Shown piece by piece: positions 8,740 through 17,459 of a stretch of 64,000 bases of DNA. The stretch spans positions 27,692-91,691 of the forward strand of contig JARSSH010000035.1 in assembly GCA_029624815.1 (NCBI GenBank), in the 5' to 3' direction. The notes below the pieces were generated by a model that was not told where the DNA came from, made no database searches, and saw nothing but the letters and a program-made list of their open reading frames with translations. Source of the stretch: Candidatus Competibacter sp. (GTDB lineage Bacteria; Pseudomonadota; Gammaproteobacteria; Competibacterales; Competibacteraceae). Within the stretch, counting starts at the first letter, position 1, and each line of letters begins with the position of its first letter. A program made the position numbers and the translations under genes.

Positions 8740-9369
8740 ATGAACCCACAACCCCTGCGGGTCGGCGTCGGCGGCCCGGTCGGCTCCGGCAAGACCGCCC
8801 TGGTCGAAGCGCTGTGCAAGGCGTTGCGCGACCGCTATCGAATCGCGGTGGTCACCAACGATATTTACACCTACGAAGACGCCCAGTTCCTCACCCGCGC
8901 CCAGGCGTTGGAACCGGAGCGGATCGTCGGAGTGGAAACCGGCGGCTGCCCGCATACCGCGATTCGCGAGGACGCCTCGATGAATCTGGCGGCGGTGGCG
9001 CAGTTGTGCGAGCGCTTTCCCGATCTGGATCTGGTGCTGGTCGAATCCGGCGGCGACAATCTGAGCGCCACCTTCAGCCCGGAATTGTCGGATCTCACGA
9101 TCTACGTGATCGACGTGGCGGCCGGCGACAAGATCCCGCGCAAGGGCGGACCCGGCATCACCCGCTCCGATCTGCTGGTGATCAACAAGATCGATCTTGC
9201 GCCCCATGTCGGTGCATCGCTGGAAGTCATGGAGCGCGATGCGGGCAAGATGCGTGGTGACAAGCCGTTCGTCTTCACGAACCTCAAGACCCGACAAGGG
9301 CTGGAGCGGGTGATCGACTTCATCGTCGAGCAGGGGATGCTCGGCGTGGAACGCGGCCGGGCGGCTTGA
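8740..9369 (+). CDS. ureG: Urease accessory GTPase UreG
   Basis: Protein of 209 residues. It has the P-loop [15 protein letters not shown] at residues about 10-24, [15 protein letters not shown] with the conserved nickel-binding Cys-Pro-His, and the GTPase base motif NKID near residue 150. UreG hydrolyses GTP to drive nickel insertion into urease with UreD/UreF/UreE. None of the urease structural genes or other accessory genes is in the window. The urea transporter genes follow after a 380-base gap. Confidence 0.96.
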   Translation: MNPQPLRVGVGGPVGSGKTALVEALCKALRDRYRIAVVTNDIYTYEDAQFLTRAQALEPERIVGVETGGCPHTAIREDASMNLAAVAQLCERFPDLDLVLVESGGDNLSATFSPELSDLTIYVIDVAAGDKIPRKGGPGITRSDLLVINKIDLAPHVGASLEVMERDAGKMRGDKPFVFTNLKTRQGLERVIDFIVEQGMLGVERGRAA

Positions 9370-9638
9370 TCCGCCGATCGTATTCCAGCGGGCGTCCACG
9401 CCGATTCGTGGCAAGGACCGATGGGCGGCGCCTTGGCTTTTTGGGTGGCGTCACTCGCTTGTCGGGCCCGCCGTTTCTTGCGCCATTTTCGCGACCCCGC
9501 GCCGATTCCGTTGGCCGGATGCACCTTTTTGAAACCCCGACTTCCCCTTTACGCCCGCGTCTGCCCCACTTTGCCGCGTCGATACTTCGCCTCGCACCAT
9601 GACAAGGCACACCGATTTCATCCACAACGCGCCGCCCA
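9370..9638. other. Non-coding gap between ureG and the urtA promoter elements
   Basis: No gene was recognised in this stretch in any frame. A half-site-like TGCACC lies near 9518, but I do not see a full NtrC dyad. The promoter elements themselves follow at 9639-9689. Confidence 0.4.
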
Positions 9639-9651
9639 GATCAATCGATTG
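9639..9651. promoter_or_regulatory. Possible IHF-binding site upstream of urtA
   Basis: GATCAATCGATTG matches the IHF consensus WATCAANNNNTTR at every position except the first. It lies 21 bases upstream of a sigma-54 promoter candidate in AT-rich DNA, where IHF commonly bends DNA to bring an activator to the polymerase. The pattern match is seen; binding is inferred. Confidence 0.45.
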
Positions 9652-9672
9652 AATAGCTTCTAAAATTATAAT

Positions 9673-9689
9673 TTGGCACGGCATTTGAT
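9673..9689 (+). promoter_or_regulatory. Sigma-54 promoter candidate for urtABCDE
   Basis: TTGGCACGGCATTTGAT matches the -24/-12 consensus TTGGCACGNNNNTTGCT except for A in place of C in the -12 GC. The GG to -12 spacing is the required 10 bases. It ends 60 bases before the urtA ATG. RpoN control of urea uptake under nitrogen limitation would fit, with the activator (NtrC or other) not in the window. Confidence 0.65.
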
Positions 9690-9749
9690 GAAGCGCCCTC
9701 CAGATCCGCATCCGGGCGGGTCGGTCAATCACAACATCGAGGGCTGCGC

Positions 9750-11045
9750 ATGACAAAGACAATGCCGAAGTTATCCCACTGGCTGCTGGCCGGCGCGCTG
9801 TCGCTGGGCGCCACGCTGGCCCACGCCGCCGACACCATCAAGGTCGGGGTGCTGCACTCGCTGTCCGGCACCATGGCCATCAGCGAAACCACGCTCAAGG
9901 ACACCGTCCTGATGCTGATCGACGAGCAGAACAAGAAGGGCGGCCTGCTCGGCAAGAAACTGGAAGCGGTGGTGGTCGATCCGGCCTCGAACTGGCCGCT
10001 GTTCGCCGAGAAAGCGCGCGAACTGCTGCAAAAAGACAAGGTGGCGGTGGTGTTCGGCTGCTGGACCTCGGTGTCGCGCAAGTCGGTGTTGCCGGTGTTC
10101 GAGGAACTGAACGGCATCCTGTTCTATCCGGTGCAATACGAGGGCGAGGAATCCTCGCGCAACGTGTTCTACACCGGCGCCGCCCCCAACCAACAGGCCA
10201 TCCCGGCGGTGGATTATCTGATGAAGGATCTGGGCGTGAAGCGCTGGGTGCTGGCCGGCACCGACTACGTCTACCCGCGCACCACCAACAAGATTCTGGA
10301 AGCCTACCTCAAGGCCAAGGGCGTCAAGGAAGAAGACATCATGATCAACTACACGCCATTCGGCCATTCCGACTGGCAGTCCATCGTCGCCGATATCAAG
10401 AAATTCGGCTCCGCCGGCAAGAAAACCGCCGTGGTCTCCACCATCAACGGCGACGCCAACGTACCGTTTTACAAGGAACTGGGTAACCAGGGCCTCTCCG
10501 CCACCGATATTCCGGTCGTCGCCTTCTCGGTCGGCGAGGAGGAGCTGTCAGGTATCGACACCAAGCCGCTGGTGGGCCATCTCGCTGCCTGGAACTACTT
10601 CATGAGCATCAAGGACAAGGCCAACGATGCCTTCATCAAGGAGTGGCATGCCTTCATCAAGGACAAGAAGCGCGTCACCAACGACCCGATGGAAGCCACC
10701 TATATCGGCTTCAATATGTGGGTCAAGGCGGTGGAGAAAACCAAGAGCACCGATCCCAACAAGGTGATCGACGCCATGGTCGGTATCGAGTATCCCAACC
10801 TGACCGGCGGCATGGCCAAGATGCTGCCCAACCATCACCTGACCAAGCCGGTATTCATCGGCGAGATCCAGGCCGACGGCCAGTTCGACGTGGTGTGGAA
10901 AACCAAGGGTCTGGTACCGGGCGACGCCTGGTCCGACTATCTGCCGGGCAGCAAGGACATCGCCGCCGACTGGGCCGATCCCAAGATCAAGTGCGGCAAC
11001 TACAACACCGTCACCAAGAAGTGTTCGGGGCAGAATTACAAATAA
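9750..11045 (+). CDS. urtA: Urea ABC transporter substrate-binding protein UrtA
   Basis: Protein of 431 residues with a Sec signal peptide (MTKTMPKLSHWLLAGALSLGATLAHA) and a type I periplasmic-binding fold (IKVGVLHSLSGTMAISE, then GCWTSVSRKSVLPVFEE and FYPVQYEGEE). These are hallmarks of urea/short-chain amide binding proteins of the HAAT class. It captures urea in the periplasm for UrtBCDE. It is first in a five-gene set and preceded by sigma-54 promoter elements. Confidence 0.95.
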   Translation: MTKTMPKLSHWLLAGALSLGATLAHAADTIKVGVLHSLSGTMAISETTLKDTVLMLIDEQNKKGGLLGKKLEAVVVDPASNWPLFAEKARELLQKDKVAVVFGCWTSVSRKSVLPVFEELNGILFYPVQYEGEESSRNVFYTGAAPNQQAIPAVDYLMKDLGVKRWVLAGTDYVYPRTTNKILEAYLKAKGVKEEDIMINYTPFGHSDWQSIVADIKKFGSAGKKTAVVSTINGDANVPFYKELGNQGLSATDIPVVAFSVGEEELSGIDTKPLVGHLAAWNYFMSIKDKANDAFIKEWHAFIKDKKRVTNDPMEATYIGFNMWVKAVEKTKSTDPNKVIDAMVGIEYPNLTGGMAKMLPNHHLTKPVFIGEIQADGQFDVVWKTKGLVPGDAWSDYLPGSKDIAADWADPKIKCGNYNTVTKKCSGQNYK

Positions 11046-11067
11046 GACGACGCGCTCGCCCGTCGTC
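11046..11067 (+). promoter_or_regulatory. Intercistronic stem-loop between urtA and urtB
   Basis: GACGACG at 11046-11052 pairs perfectly with CGTCGTC at 11061-11067 around an 8-base loop, starting right after the urtA stop. There is no following T-run, so it is more likely an mRNA-stabilising or attenuating hairpin than a full terminator. Such hairpins often keep the binding-protein message more abundant than the permease message. Confidence 0.5.
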
Positions 11068-11148
11068 CGATCCCCCCGCCCCCGCGCCAAATAAGGAAAC
11101 GCCAAGCGCGGGGGTTCTCTCTCACTCCTTCGATGAGAACCGCCCCTG

Positions 11149-12765
11149 ATGGTATCCCGCACGTCGTTTCGCGCCGGGTTGGCCGGTTTTGCCCTGCTGT
11201 TGCTGACGCTCTTCGCGGCATCATCGGTCCGCGCCGCCGATGACGATGCGCTGCGGACTCTTTTGACGCAACTCCGCGAAGCCGACTTCACCGAAAAAGA
11301 GGCATTGATCGAAACCCTGGTGGGGATGGATCATCCCCGGATCGCCGCCATCCTGGGTGCGTTGCCCGAAAGCCGCCTGTACTACCAGGAGGAAGGCGAT
11401 CGGATGGTGATCGCCCAGAGTGACGATACCGAGATTGCCATTGAGGATGCCATCACCGGTCAACCCCTGGGGCAAGTGGTCAAGCGCGACCTGGATCGTA
11501 TCCGGGTCAACAATCGCCTGCGCAGCCTGATCGAAGACCGCTTGGCCAGCCTGGGCTTGTCCAGCGCCGATCCAGGAAAGCGCCGGGCGGCGGTCGACGC
11601 TTTCCTGCGCAATCCCAAACCGGAAAGCGTGGCCCGGCTGAAGGCGCGCTTGGAGGTGGAGCCCGACAAGAAAATCCAGGAATTGTTGGCGGCGGCGTTG
11701 GCGCTGGTCGATCTGGCCAGTCCCGAAGCCACCGTGCGCGCTGGCGCCGCCAAGGCGCTGGGCGGATGGACGCAAGCGGAGATTCGTGGTCCCTTGCTAC
11801 GGGTTGCCGCCGAAGACAGCGACGTCACGGTGCGCGAGGCGGCCAAAACCGCGCTGGCCAAAACCGAATTCCGCCTGCAAATGCTGGGCTGGGCGGAGAC
11901 TCTGTTTTTTGGTTTATCGCTGGGCTCGGTGCTGATTCTGGCCGCCATCGGTCTGGCCGTGACCTTTGGCGTCATGGGCGTCATCAATATGGCGCACGGC
12001 GAACTGATGATGCTGGGCGCCTACACCACCTGGCTGACGCAGCAATATCTGCCGGTCAACTGGTCGCTGCCGGTCGCCGTGCCGCTGGCCTTTCTCGCGA
12101 CCGCGCTGGTGGGTATCGCCATCGAGCGGGGCATCATCCGCTTTCTCTACGGTCGCCCACTGGAAACCTTGCTGGCCACCTTCGGCATCAGCCTGATCCT
12201 GCAACAGGCGGTGCGTTCGATTTTTTCTCCACTGAACCGCTCGGTCGCAACCCCGGACTGGATGAGCGGCACGATCCTGCTCGGTCCGCTGGAGGTCACG
12301 CTCAACCGCTTGGTGATCATCGGTTTTTGCATCGCGGTGTTCGCCCTGCTGTGGCTGGCCCTGCAACGCACCCGGCTGGGATTGGAGGTGCGGGCGGTGG
12401 CGCAGAACCGCGCCATGGCTCGGGCGATGGGCGTGCGCTCGGCGCGCGTGGACGCGCTGACCTTCGGTCTGGGCAGCGGCATCGCCGGGGTCGCCGGGGT
12501 CGCGCTGTCGCAATTGACCAACGTCGGCCCCAATCTGGGTCAGAACTACATCGTGGATTCGTTCATGGTGGTGGTGTTCGGCGGAGTCGGCAATCTGTGG
12601 GGCACCCTGGTCGCCGGCCTCTCGCTGGGCGTCGCCAACAAGGTGCTGGAGCCGTGGTCCGGCGCGGTGCTGGCCAAGATCCTGGTGCTGGTGTTCCTGA
12701 TCCTGTTCATCCAGAAACGCCCGCGCGGACTGTTCCCGCAGCGCGGGCGGGCGGCGGAGGTCTGA
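11149..12765 (+). CDS. urtB: Urea ABC transporter permease UrtB
   Basis: Protein of 538 residues with a signal-like N-terminus (GLAGFALLLLTLFAASSVRA). A roughly 220-residue extracytoplasmic helical, HEAT-like region follows, then a LivH-type permease of about eight membrane helices from residue 250 (GVMGVINMAHGELMMLGAYTT is the family motif). The long N-terminal domain is normal for UrtB. It forms the inner-membrane channel with UrtC. The gene lies 4 bases before urtC. Confidence 0.95.
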   Translation: MVSRTSFRAGLAGFALLLLTLFAASSVRAADDDALRTLLTQLREADFTEKEALIETLVGMDHPRIAAILGALPESRLYYQEEGDRMVIAQSDDTEIAIEDAITGQPLGQVVKRDLDRIRVNNRLRSLIEDRLASLGLSSADPGKRRAAVDAFLRNPKPESVARLKARLEVEPDKKIQELLAAALALVDLASPEATVRAGAAKALGGWTQAEIRGPLLRVAAEDSDVTVREAAKTALAKTEFRLQMLGWAETLFFGLSLGSVLILAAIGLAVTFGVMGVINMAHGELMMLGAYTTWLTQQYLPVNWSLPVAVPLAFLATALVGIAIERGIIRFLYGRPLETLLATFGISLILQQAVRSIFSPLNRSVATPDWMSGTILLGPLEVTLNRLVIIGFCIAVFALLWLALQRTRLGLEVRAVAQNRAMARAMGVRSARVDALTFGLGSGIAGVAGVALSQLTNVGPNLGQNYIVDSFMVVVFGGVGNLWGTLVAGLSLGVANKVLEPWSGAVLAKILVLVFLILFIQKRPRGLFPQRGRAAEV

Positions 12766-12769
12766 TCTC

Positions 12770-13854
12770 ATGCGTGTTCCCCCCTGGCTCCTCTCCGACC
12801 GCGCCGGACTGGTGCTGCTGGCCGTGCTGGCCGTCCTCGGCATCGGCGTGCCGGCGCTCAACCTGCTGACGCCACCCGATCACCCGCTGCATCTGACCGC
12901 CTATACCGTCACCCTGCTCGGCAAATATCTCTGCTATGCCCTACTGGCGGTGTCCATCGATCTGGTGTGGGGCTACATGGGTATCCTGAGTTTGGGCCAC
13001 GCCGCGTTCTTCGCGCTGGGCGGCTACTGCTTCGGCATGTACCTGATGCGCCAGATCGGGACGCGCGGGGTCTACGGCGATCCGGTGTTGCCCGATTTCA
13101 TGGTGTTCCTGAACTGGAAGGAGTTGCCCTGGTACTGGCACGGCTTCGACAGTTTCGGCTTCGCGGCGCTGATGGTGCTGGTCGCGCCCGGTTTGCTGGC
13201 GTTTGTGTTTGGCTGGTTTGCCTTCCGCTCGCGGGTGTCGGGAGTCTACCTGTCGATCATCACCCAGGCGCTGACCTACGCTCTGATGCTGGCCTTCTTC
13301 CGTAACGAGATGGGCTTCGGCGGCAACAACGGCTTGACCGATTTCAAGGACGTGCTTGGCGTCCCGCTGCACGACGACGGAACCCGCGTCGTGTTGTTCG
13401 TACTTTCCGCCCTGACCCTGGCCGGCGGCTATCTGTTGTGCCGCTGGCTGGTCTCGACCCGAATGGGCCGGGTGCTGGTGGCAATCCGCGACAGCGAGGA
13501 CCGCGCCCGCTTTCTCGGCTACCGGGTGGAGCAGGTCAAGGTGCTGGTGTTCGCCTTGTCGGCGATGCTGGCCGGGGTGGCCGGAGCGCTGTACGTGCCG
13601 CAGGTCGGTATTATCAACCCCGGCGAATTCGCGCCGCTGAATTCCATCGAGGCGGTGATCTGGGTGGCGGTCGGCGGGCGCGGCACGCTGATCGGCGCGG
13701 TGATCGGCGCGGTGTTGGTCAACTACGCCAAAACCTGGCTGACCGGCGCGCTGCCAGAAGTCTGGCTGTTCGCCTTGGGCGGACTGTTCGTGGCGGTCAC
13801 GGTGCTCTTACCCTACGGCTTGATCGGCCTGCTGCGGCGGAAGGAGAAGGCGGC

Positions 13855-13858
<4 letters not shown>
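12770..13858 (+). CDS. urtC: Urea ABC transporter permease UrtC
   Basis: Protein of 362 residues, LivM-type permease with about nine hydrophobic segments and the conserved DLVWGYMGILSLGHAAFFALGG region. It pairs with UrtB in the membrane. It overlaps urtD by 4 bases (ATGA), indicating translational coupling. Confidence 0.95.
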
Positions 13859-14662
<804 letters not shown>

Positions 14663-14676
<14 letters not shown>

Positions 14677-15433
14677 AGGACTGAACCAGTATTACGGCGA
14701 ATCCCACACCCTGTGGGATCTGGAGCTGGAGGTGCCGGAAGGCGCGGTGATCAGCCTGATGGGCCGCAACGGGGTTGGCAAAACCACTTTGCTCAAGTGC
14801 CTGATGGGCCTGCTGCCGATTCGCTCCGGTAAAATCGCCTTCGCCGGCGTGGAGCTGCATCGTCTGCCGGCGGAGCGGCGGGCGCCGCTCGGCATCGGCT
14901 ACGTGCCGCAGGGCCGGCAGATCTTTCCGCTGCTGACCGTCGAGGAAAACCTGAAAATCGGTCTGGCGGCCAATCCCCGCCGCTTGCGGCGCGTCCCGGA
15001 ATTGATTTTCGAGATGTTCCCGGTGCTCGGGACCATGCTGAAACGACGCGGCGGCGATCTATCCGGCGGCCAGCAGCAGCAACTGGCCATCGGCCGCGCC
15101 CTGGTGCTGGAACCGCGCTTGCTGATCCTTGACGAGCCGACCGAAGGTATCCAGCCCAACGTCGTGCGCGAGATTGGCCGGGTCATTCGCCGCTTGAATC
15201 AGGAGCAGCTCGACCAGGTCCGCGAACAGGCCGCCATCGTCCGGGAAATCGGGATGGCGGTTCAGCGGCTCCATCGGGAACAAGGCATGACCGTGCTGTT
15301 GGTGGAACAGAAACTGCCGTTCGCCCGTTGGGTGGCCCAGCGGTTCTGCATCGTCGACAAGGGCCGGGCGGTGGCCACCGGAGCGATTGCCGATTTGAAC
15401 GACGATCTGGTGCGGCAGTATTTGACGGTGTGA
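14663..15433 (+). CDS. urtE: Urea ABC transporter ATP-binding protein UrtE, with a 25-residue internal duplication
   Basis: Protein of 256 residues, overlapping urtD by 14 bases. LivF-type ATPase: Walker A GRNGVGKTTLLK, signature LSGGQQQQLAIGRAL, Walker B LLILDEPTEGIQ. UrtE is usually near 230 residues. The extra length lies after Walker B, where VVREIGRVIRRLNQEQ is repeated as IVREIGMAVQRLHREQ 75 bases later (15161 and 15236). The H-loop follows as LLVEQKLPFA, with Gln-Lys replacing the more usual His region, as in other LivF proteins. The frame is intact, so it is likely functional. Confidence 0.93.
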
Positions 15434-15439
15434 CGGGAT

Positions 15440-16369
15440 TCAGTCGGCGGCGTAAGCCAGCGACAGCGCACCGGGGCCGACGCTGGCGCCGCCAGCCGCG
15501 CTCATGATGGACACCATGACTTCGACACCCCACTGATGGGCGTACCGTTCGAATTCGATGAGGCAGGGTTTCTGCCTGAGTGCTTGTGGGTTACCGGCGT
15601 AACTGATCGCCACCAGCGGGCTTTTCAGGCCCAGTTCGACGGCTTTCCGGACATGATCGAGCAGATTCGACAACGCCTTGTCGAAGTTGCGCCCCTTGAA
15701 CGCCAGTTCGATATCACCATCGAAAAAGCGAGCAACCGGTTTGTTGCCGAGCAGCCCATCCAGGCGGGATTCCGGAAATGCCATGTGCATTTCGCCCTTG
15801 TCGTTGGCCCAGTTGCGCGCATAGGACAAATCCTCGGGCAGAATGTAGCAATGCACGTACCGCCGGAACTCCTCTATCCGCCGACGCAATTCGTTGAAAG
15901 CCAAATTCTGCTTCCCCAGCAATCGAATCGCCGCATCGACCAACACCGCCTCGCCGGCGAAAACGGTTTTACTGTCGAGCACGTTTAGATGGAAAGGCGT
16001 TTGCAAGCCGGCCAGCCGGCGCTTCTCGCGGTAGCCGCGCAGGATGGCGAAAGAAGTTTCGGTCGCGTTCTGGAACAGGGCGCTGAGAGTTTGCGACAGG
16101 GTAATTAGAACCGCTCGGTCATACTCGACGACCCAGCGATTCAGAAACAGCGCGGCGATGGTGTCGGCCGAACAAGGTTCGTTCGTCACCTTCAAGTCCG
16201 GCGATGCGGCGTAGCGGTGAAAAAAAGCCAGGCTCAAGTTGGCATCCCGAGCATCGGAAAACGCCTGATCGCCCAGGATCAGCGTGCTGGGCAACACCCT
16301 TAACCGATGCTGTTGCACGTAAGCGCCCGGCAAGTCGCAGGTCGCGTCGATCACCACCACGGTTTTCAT
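15440..16369 (-). CDS. DegV family fatty-acid-binding protein
   Basis: Protein of 309 residues beginning MKTVVVIDATCDLPGAYVQQH, the DegV N-terminal strand. Other family patches are TLSQTLSALFQNA and the C-terminal SIMSAAGGASVGPGALSLAY. DegV/FakB proteins bind a fatty acid molecule; in Firmicutes they present it to a kinase, while their role in gammaproteobacteria is unclear. It converges on urtE with 6 bases between stops. Confidence 0.88.
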   Translation of the reverse strand: MKTVVVIDATCDLPGAYVQQHRLRVLPSTLILGDQAFSDARDANLSLAFFHRYAASPDLKVTNEPCSADTIAALFLNRWVVEYDRAVLITLSQTLSALFQNATETSFAILRGYREKRRLAGLQTPFHLNVLDSKTVFAGEAVLVDAAIRLLGKQNLAFNELRRRIEEFRRYVHCYILPEDLSYARNWANDKGEMHMAFPESRLDGLLGNKPVARFFDGDIELAFKGRNFDKALSNLLDHVRKAVELGLKSPLVAISYAGNPQALRQKPCLIEFERYAHQWGVEVMVSIMSAAGGASVGPGALSLAYAAD

Positions 16370-16435
16370 GCCGGTGCGGTTTCGGAGCCGCGATCGCGGT
16401 CCGTTTGGCGGGCATCCGGCGACCGGATGGACGGT

Positions 16436-16750
16436 TCAGCCGGCATGGGGGTTGGTGTAGAGCGCTTCGAACCGGCAACCATAGCCGAATCGCCCATCCT
16501 GCTTGGTGGGGGCGATGCGCACGATCGTGGCCATCACCTCCAGCTCGATATCCGCCAGTTCGTCCGTGTGGATGAACAGGTACAAGGTTATCCCGATCGG
16601 CAGTTCCTGTTCGGCCCACAGCAGGATCCCCCCCCCGCCGATATTGCCCATCGAACCCTCGTGCAACACTTCGGCGCCGGCAATCCTGTACTGGATCGCG
16701 GCACTGATTTCGGTGCGGGCAAACTGCCTTTTTTCGACACAACCGGGCAT
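16436..16750 (-). CDS. PilZ-domain protein
   Basis: Protein of 104 residues from ATG 16750 (MPGCVEKRQFARTEI). It keeps the PilZ pattern for cyclic di-GMP binding: basic residues near the N-terminus (KRQFARTE) and a later N-x-G-x-x-G-like turn (MGNIGGGGILLW), so the canonical D/NxSxxG is partly altered (Ser to Gly). It is a single-domain PilZ protein. It is divergently transcribed from a cyclic-nucleotide-binding-domain gene 166 bases away. Confidence 0.75.
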   Translation of the reverse strand: MPGCVEKRQFARTEISAAIQYRIAGAEVLHEGSMGNIGGGGILLWAEQELPIGITLYLFIHTDELADIELEVMATIVRIAPTKQDGRFGYGCRFEALYTNPHAG

Positions 16751-16916
16751 GGACGCACTCCAAATGGATCTTGGAAAAGCCAGGGCGATGTCTGGAGTGT
16801 GCCCTATCACAGCCCAGCAAAGTCGGTTAAACTGCCGCAAAATTATCGCACCAACCGTCTGGCAAGCCAAGGCGCGGACATCTCCCTCGACCTTCCGCAC
16901 GACGAGGCATCGACCC

Positions 16917-17282
16917 ATGCCCAACCGGGATCTTTTCAAGCAAATCGAAGAATACCGTTCCTTTGCCGCTGGCCAAATCATCTTCCGGGAGGGCGAACCG
17001 GGGGATAACCTGTATATCGTGGCGGAAGGCGAGGTCGATATCCTGGTGAACGATGACCACATCCTGGAAACCGTGGGTTCCGGCGGCATTGTCGGAGAAC
17101 TCGCGTTGGTCGACGACAAACCGCGCAGCGCCACGGCCACCGCGCGCACCGATTGCGTGTTGGCGCCCGTTAGTCGGCCGCATTTTCTGGCGCTGGTCCG
17201 GCTGACGCCCTCCTTTGCCATCCAGGTCATGCGAGTGATGGCCGAGCGGTTGCGCCGTACCACCCACCAGCTCCGTGACTGA
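16917..17282 (+). CDS. Cyclic nucleotide-binding domain protein (Crp-like, no HTH)
   Basis: Protein of 121 residues from ATG 16917 (MPNRDLFKQIEEYRSF). It is a complete cNMP-binding beta-roll: FREGEPGDNLYIVAEGEVDI, then GIVGELALVDDKPRSATATA, the phosphate-binding cassette with the key Glu and Arg. A C-terminal helix follows (VMRVMAERLRRTTHQLRD), but no helix-turn-helix. It is therefore a stand-alone sensor domain; its partner is unknown. Confidence 0.85.
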   Translation: MPNRDLFKQIEEYRSFAAGQIIFREGEPGDNLYIVAEGEVDILVNDDHILETVGSGGIVGELALVDDKPRSATATARTDCVLAPVSRPHFLALVRLTPSFAIQVMRVMAERLRRTTHQLRD

Positions 17283-17325
17283 TCGCGCGGCCAGCCGCCG
17301 AACCGCCGTTCGGTTCGAACCGGAT

Positions 17326-17352
17326 CGCTTACGCGTTTGAAAGCGTTTTTTT
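17326..17352 (+). terminator. Weak intrinsic terminator after the cNMP-domain gene
   Basis: CGCTT pairs with AAGCG around a 10-base loop and is followed by seven T residues. The stem is only 5 bp, so efficiency may be low. It lies 44 bases after the upstream stop. Confidence 0.4.
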
Positions 17353-17459
17353 GCACGACGCGCCGCACGCTGCCCGCAAGCCTCCGTGCCAGCGGCACAC
17401 CAAATCCGCTCCGGTCATGGCCGCGCGGCCAGTAACCGGTATCGCAGTGGATCTCCTCC

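Noticed and set aside
9510..9620. NtrC-type enhancer sites upstream of urtA
   Set aside because: Only isolated half-site matches (TGCACC, GCACC) were seen; no dyad with correct spacing.
16119..16820. Alternative frame across the PilZ and DegV genes
   Set aside because: Out of frame with both conserved domains; Arg-rich shadow.
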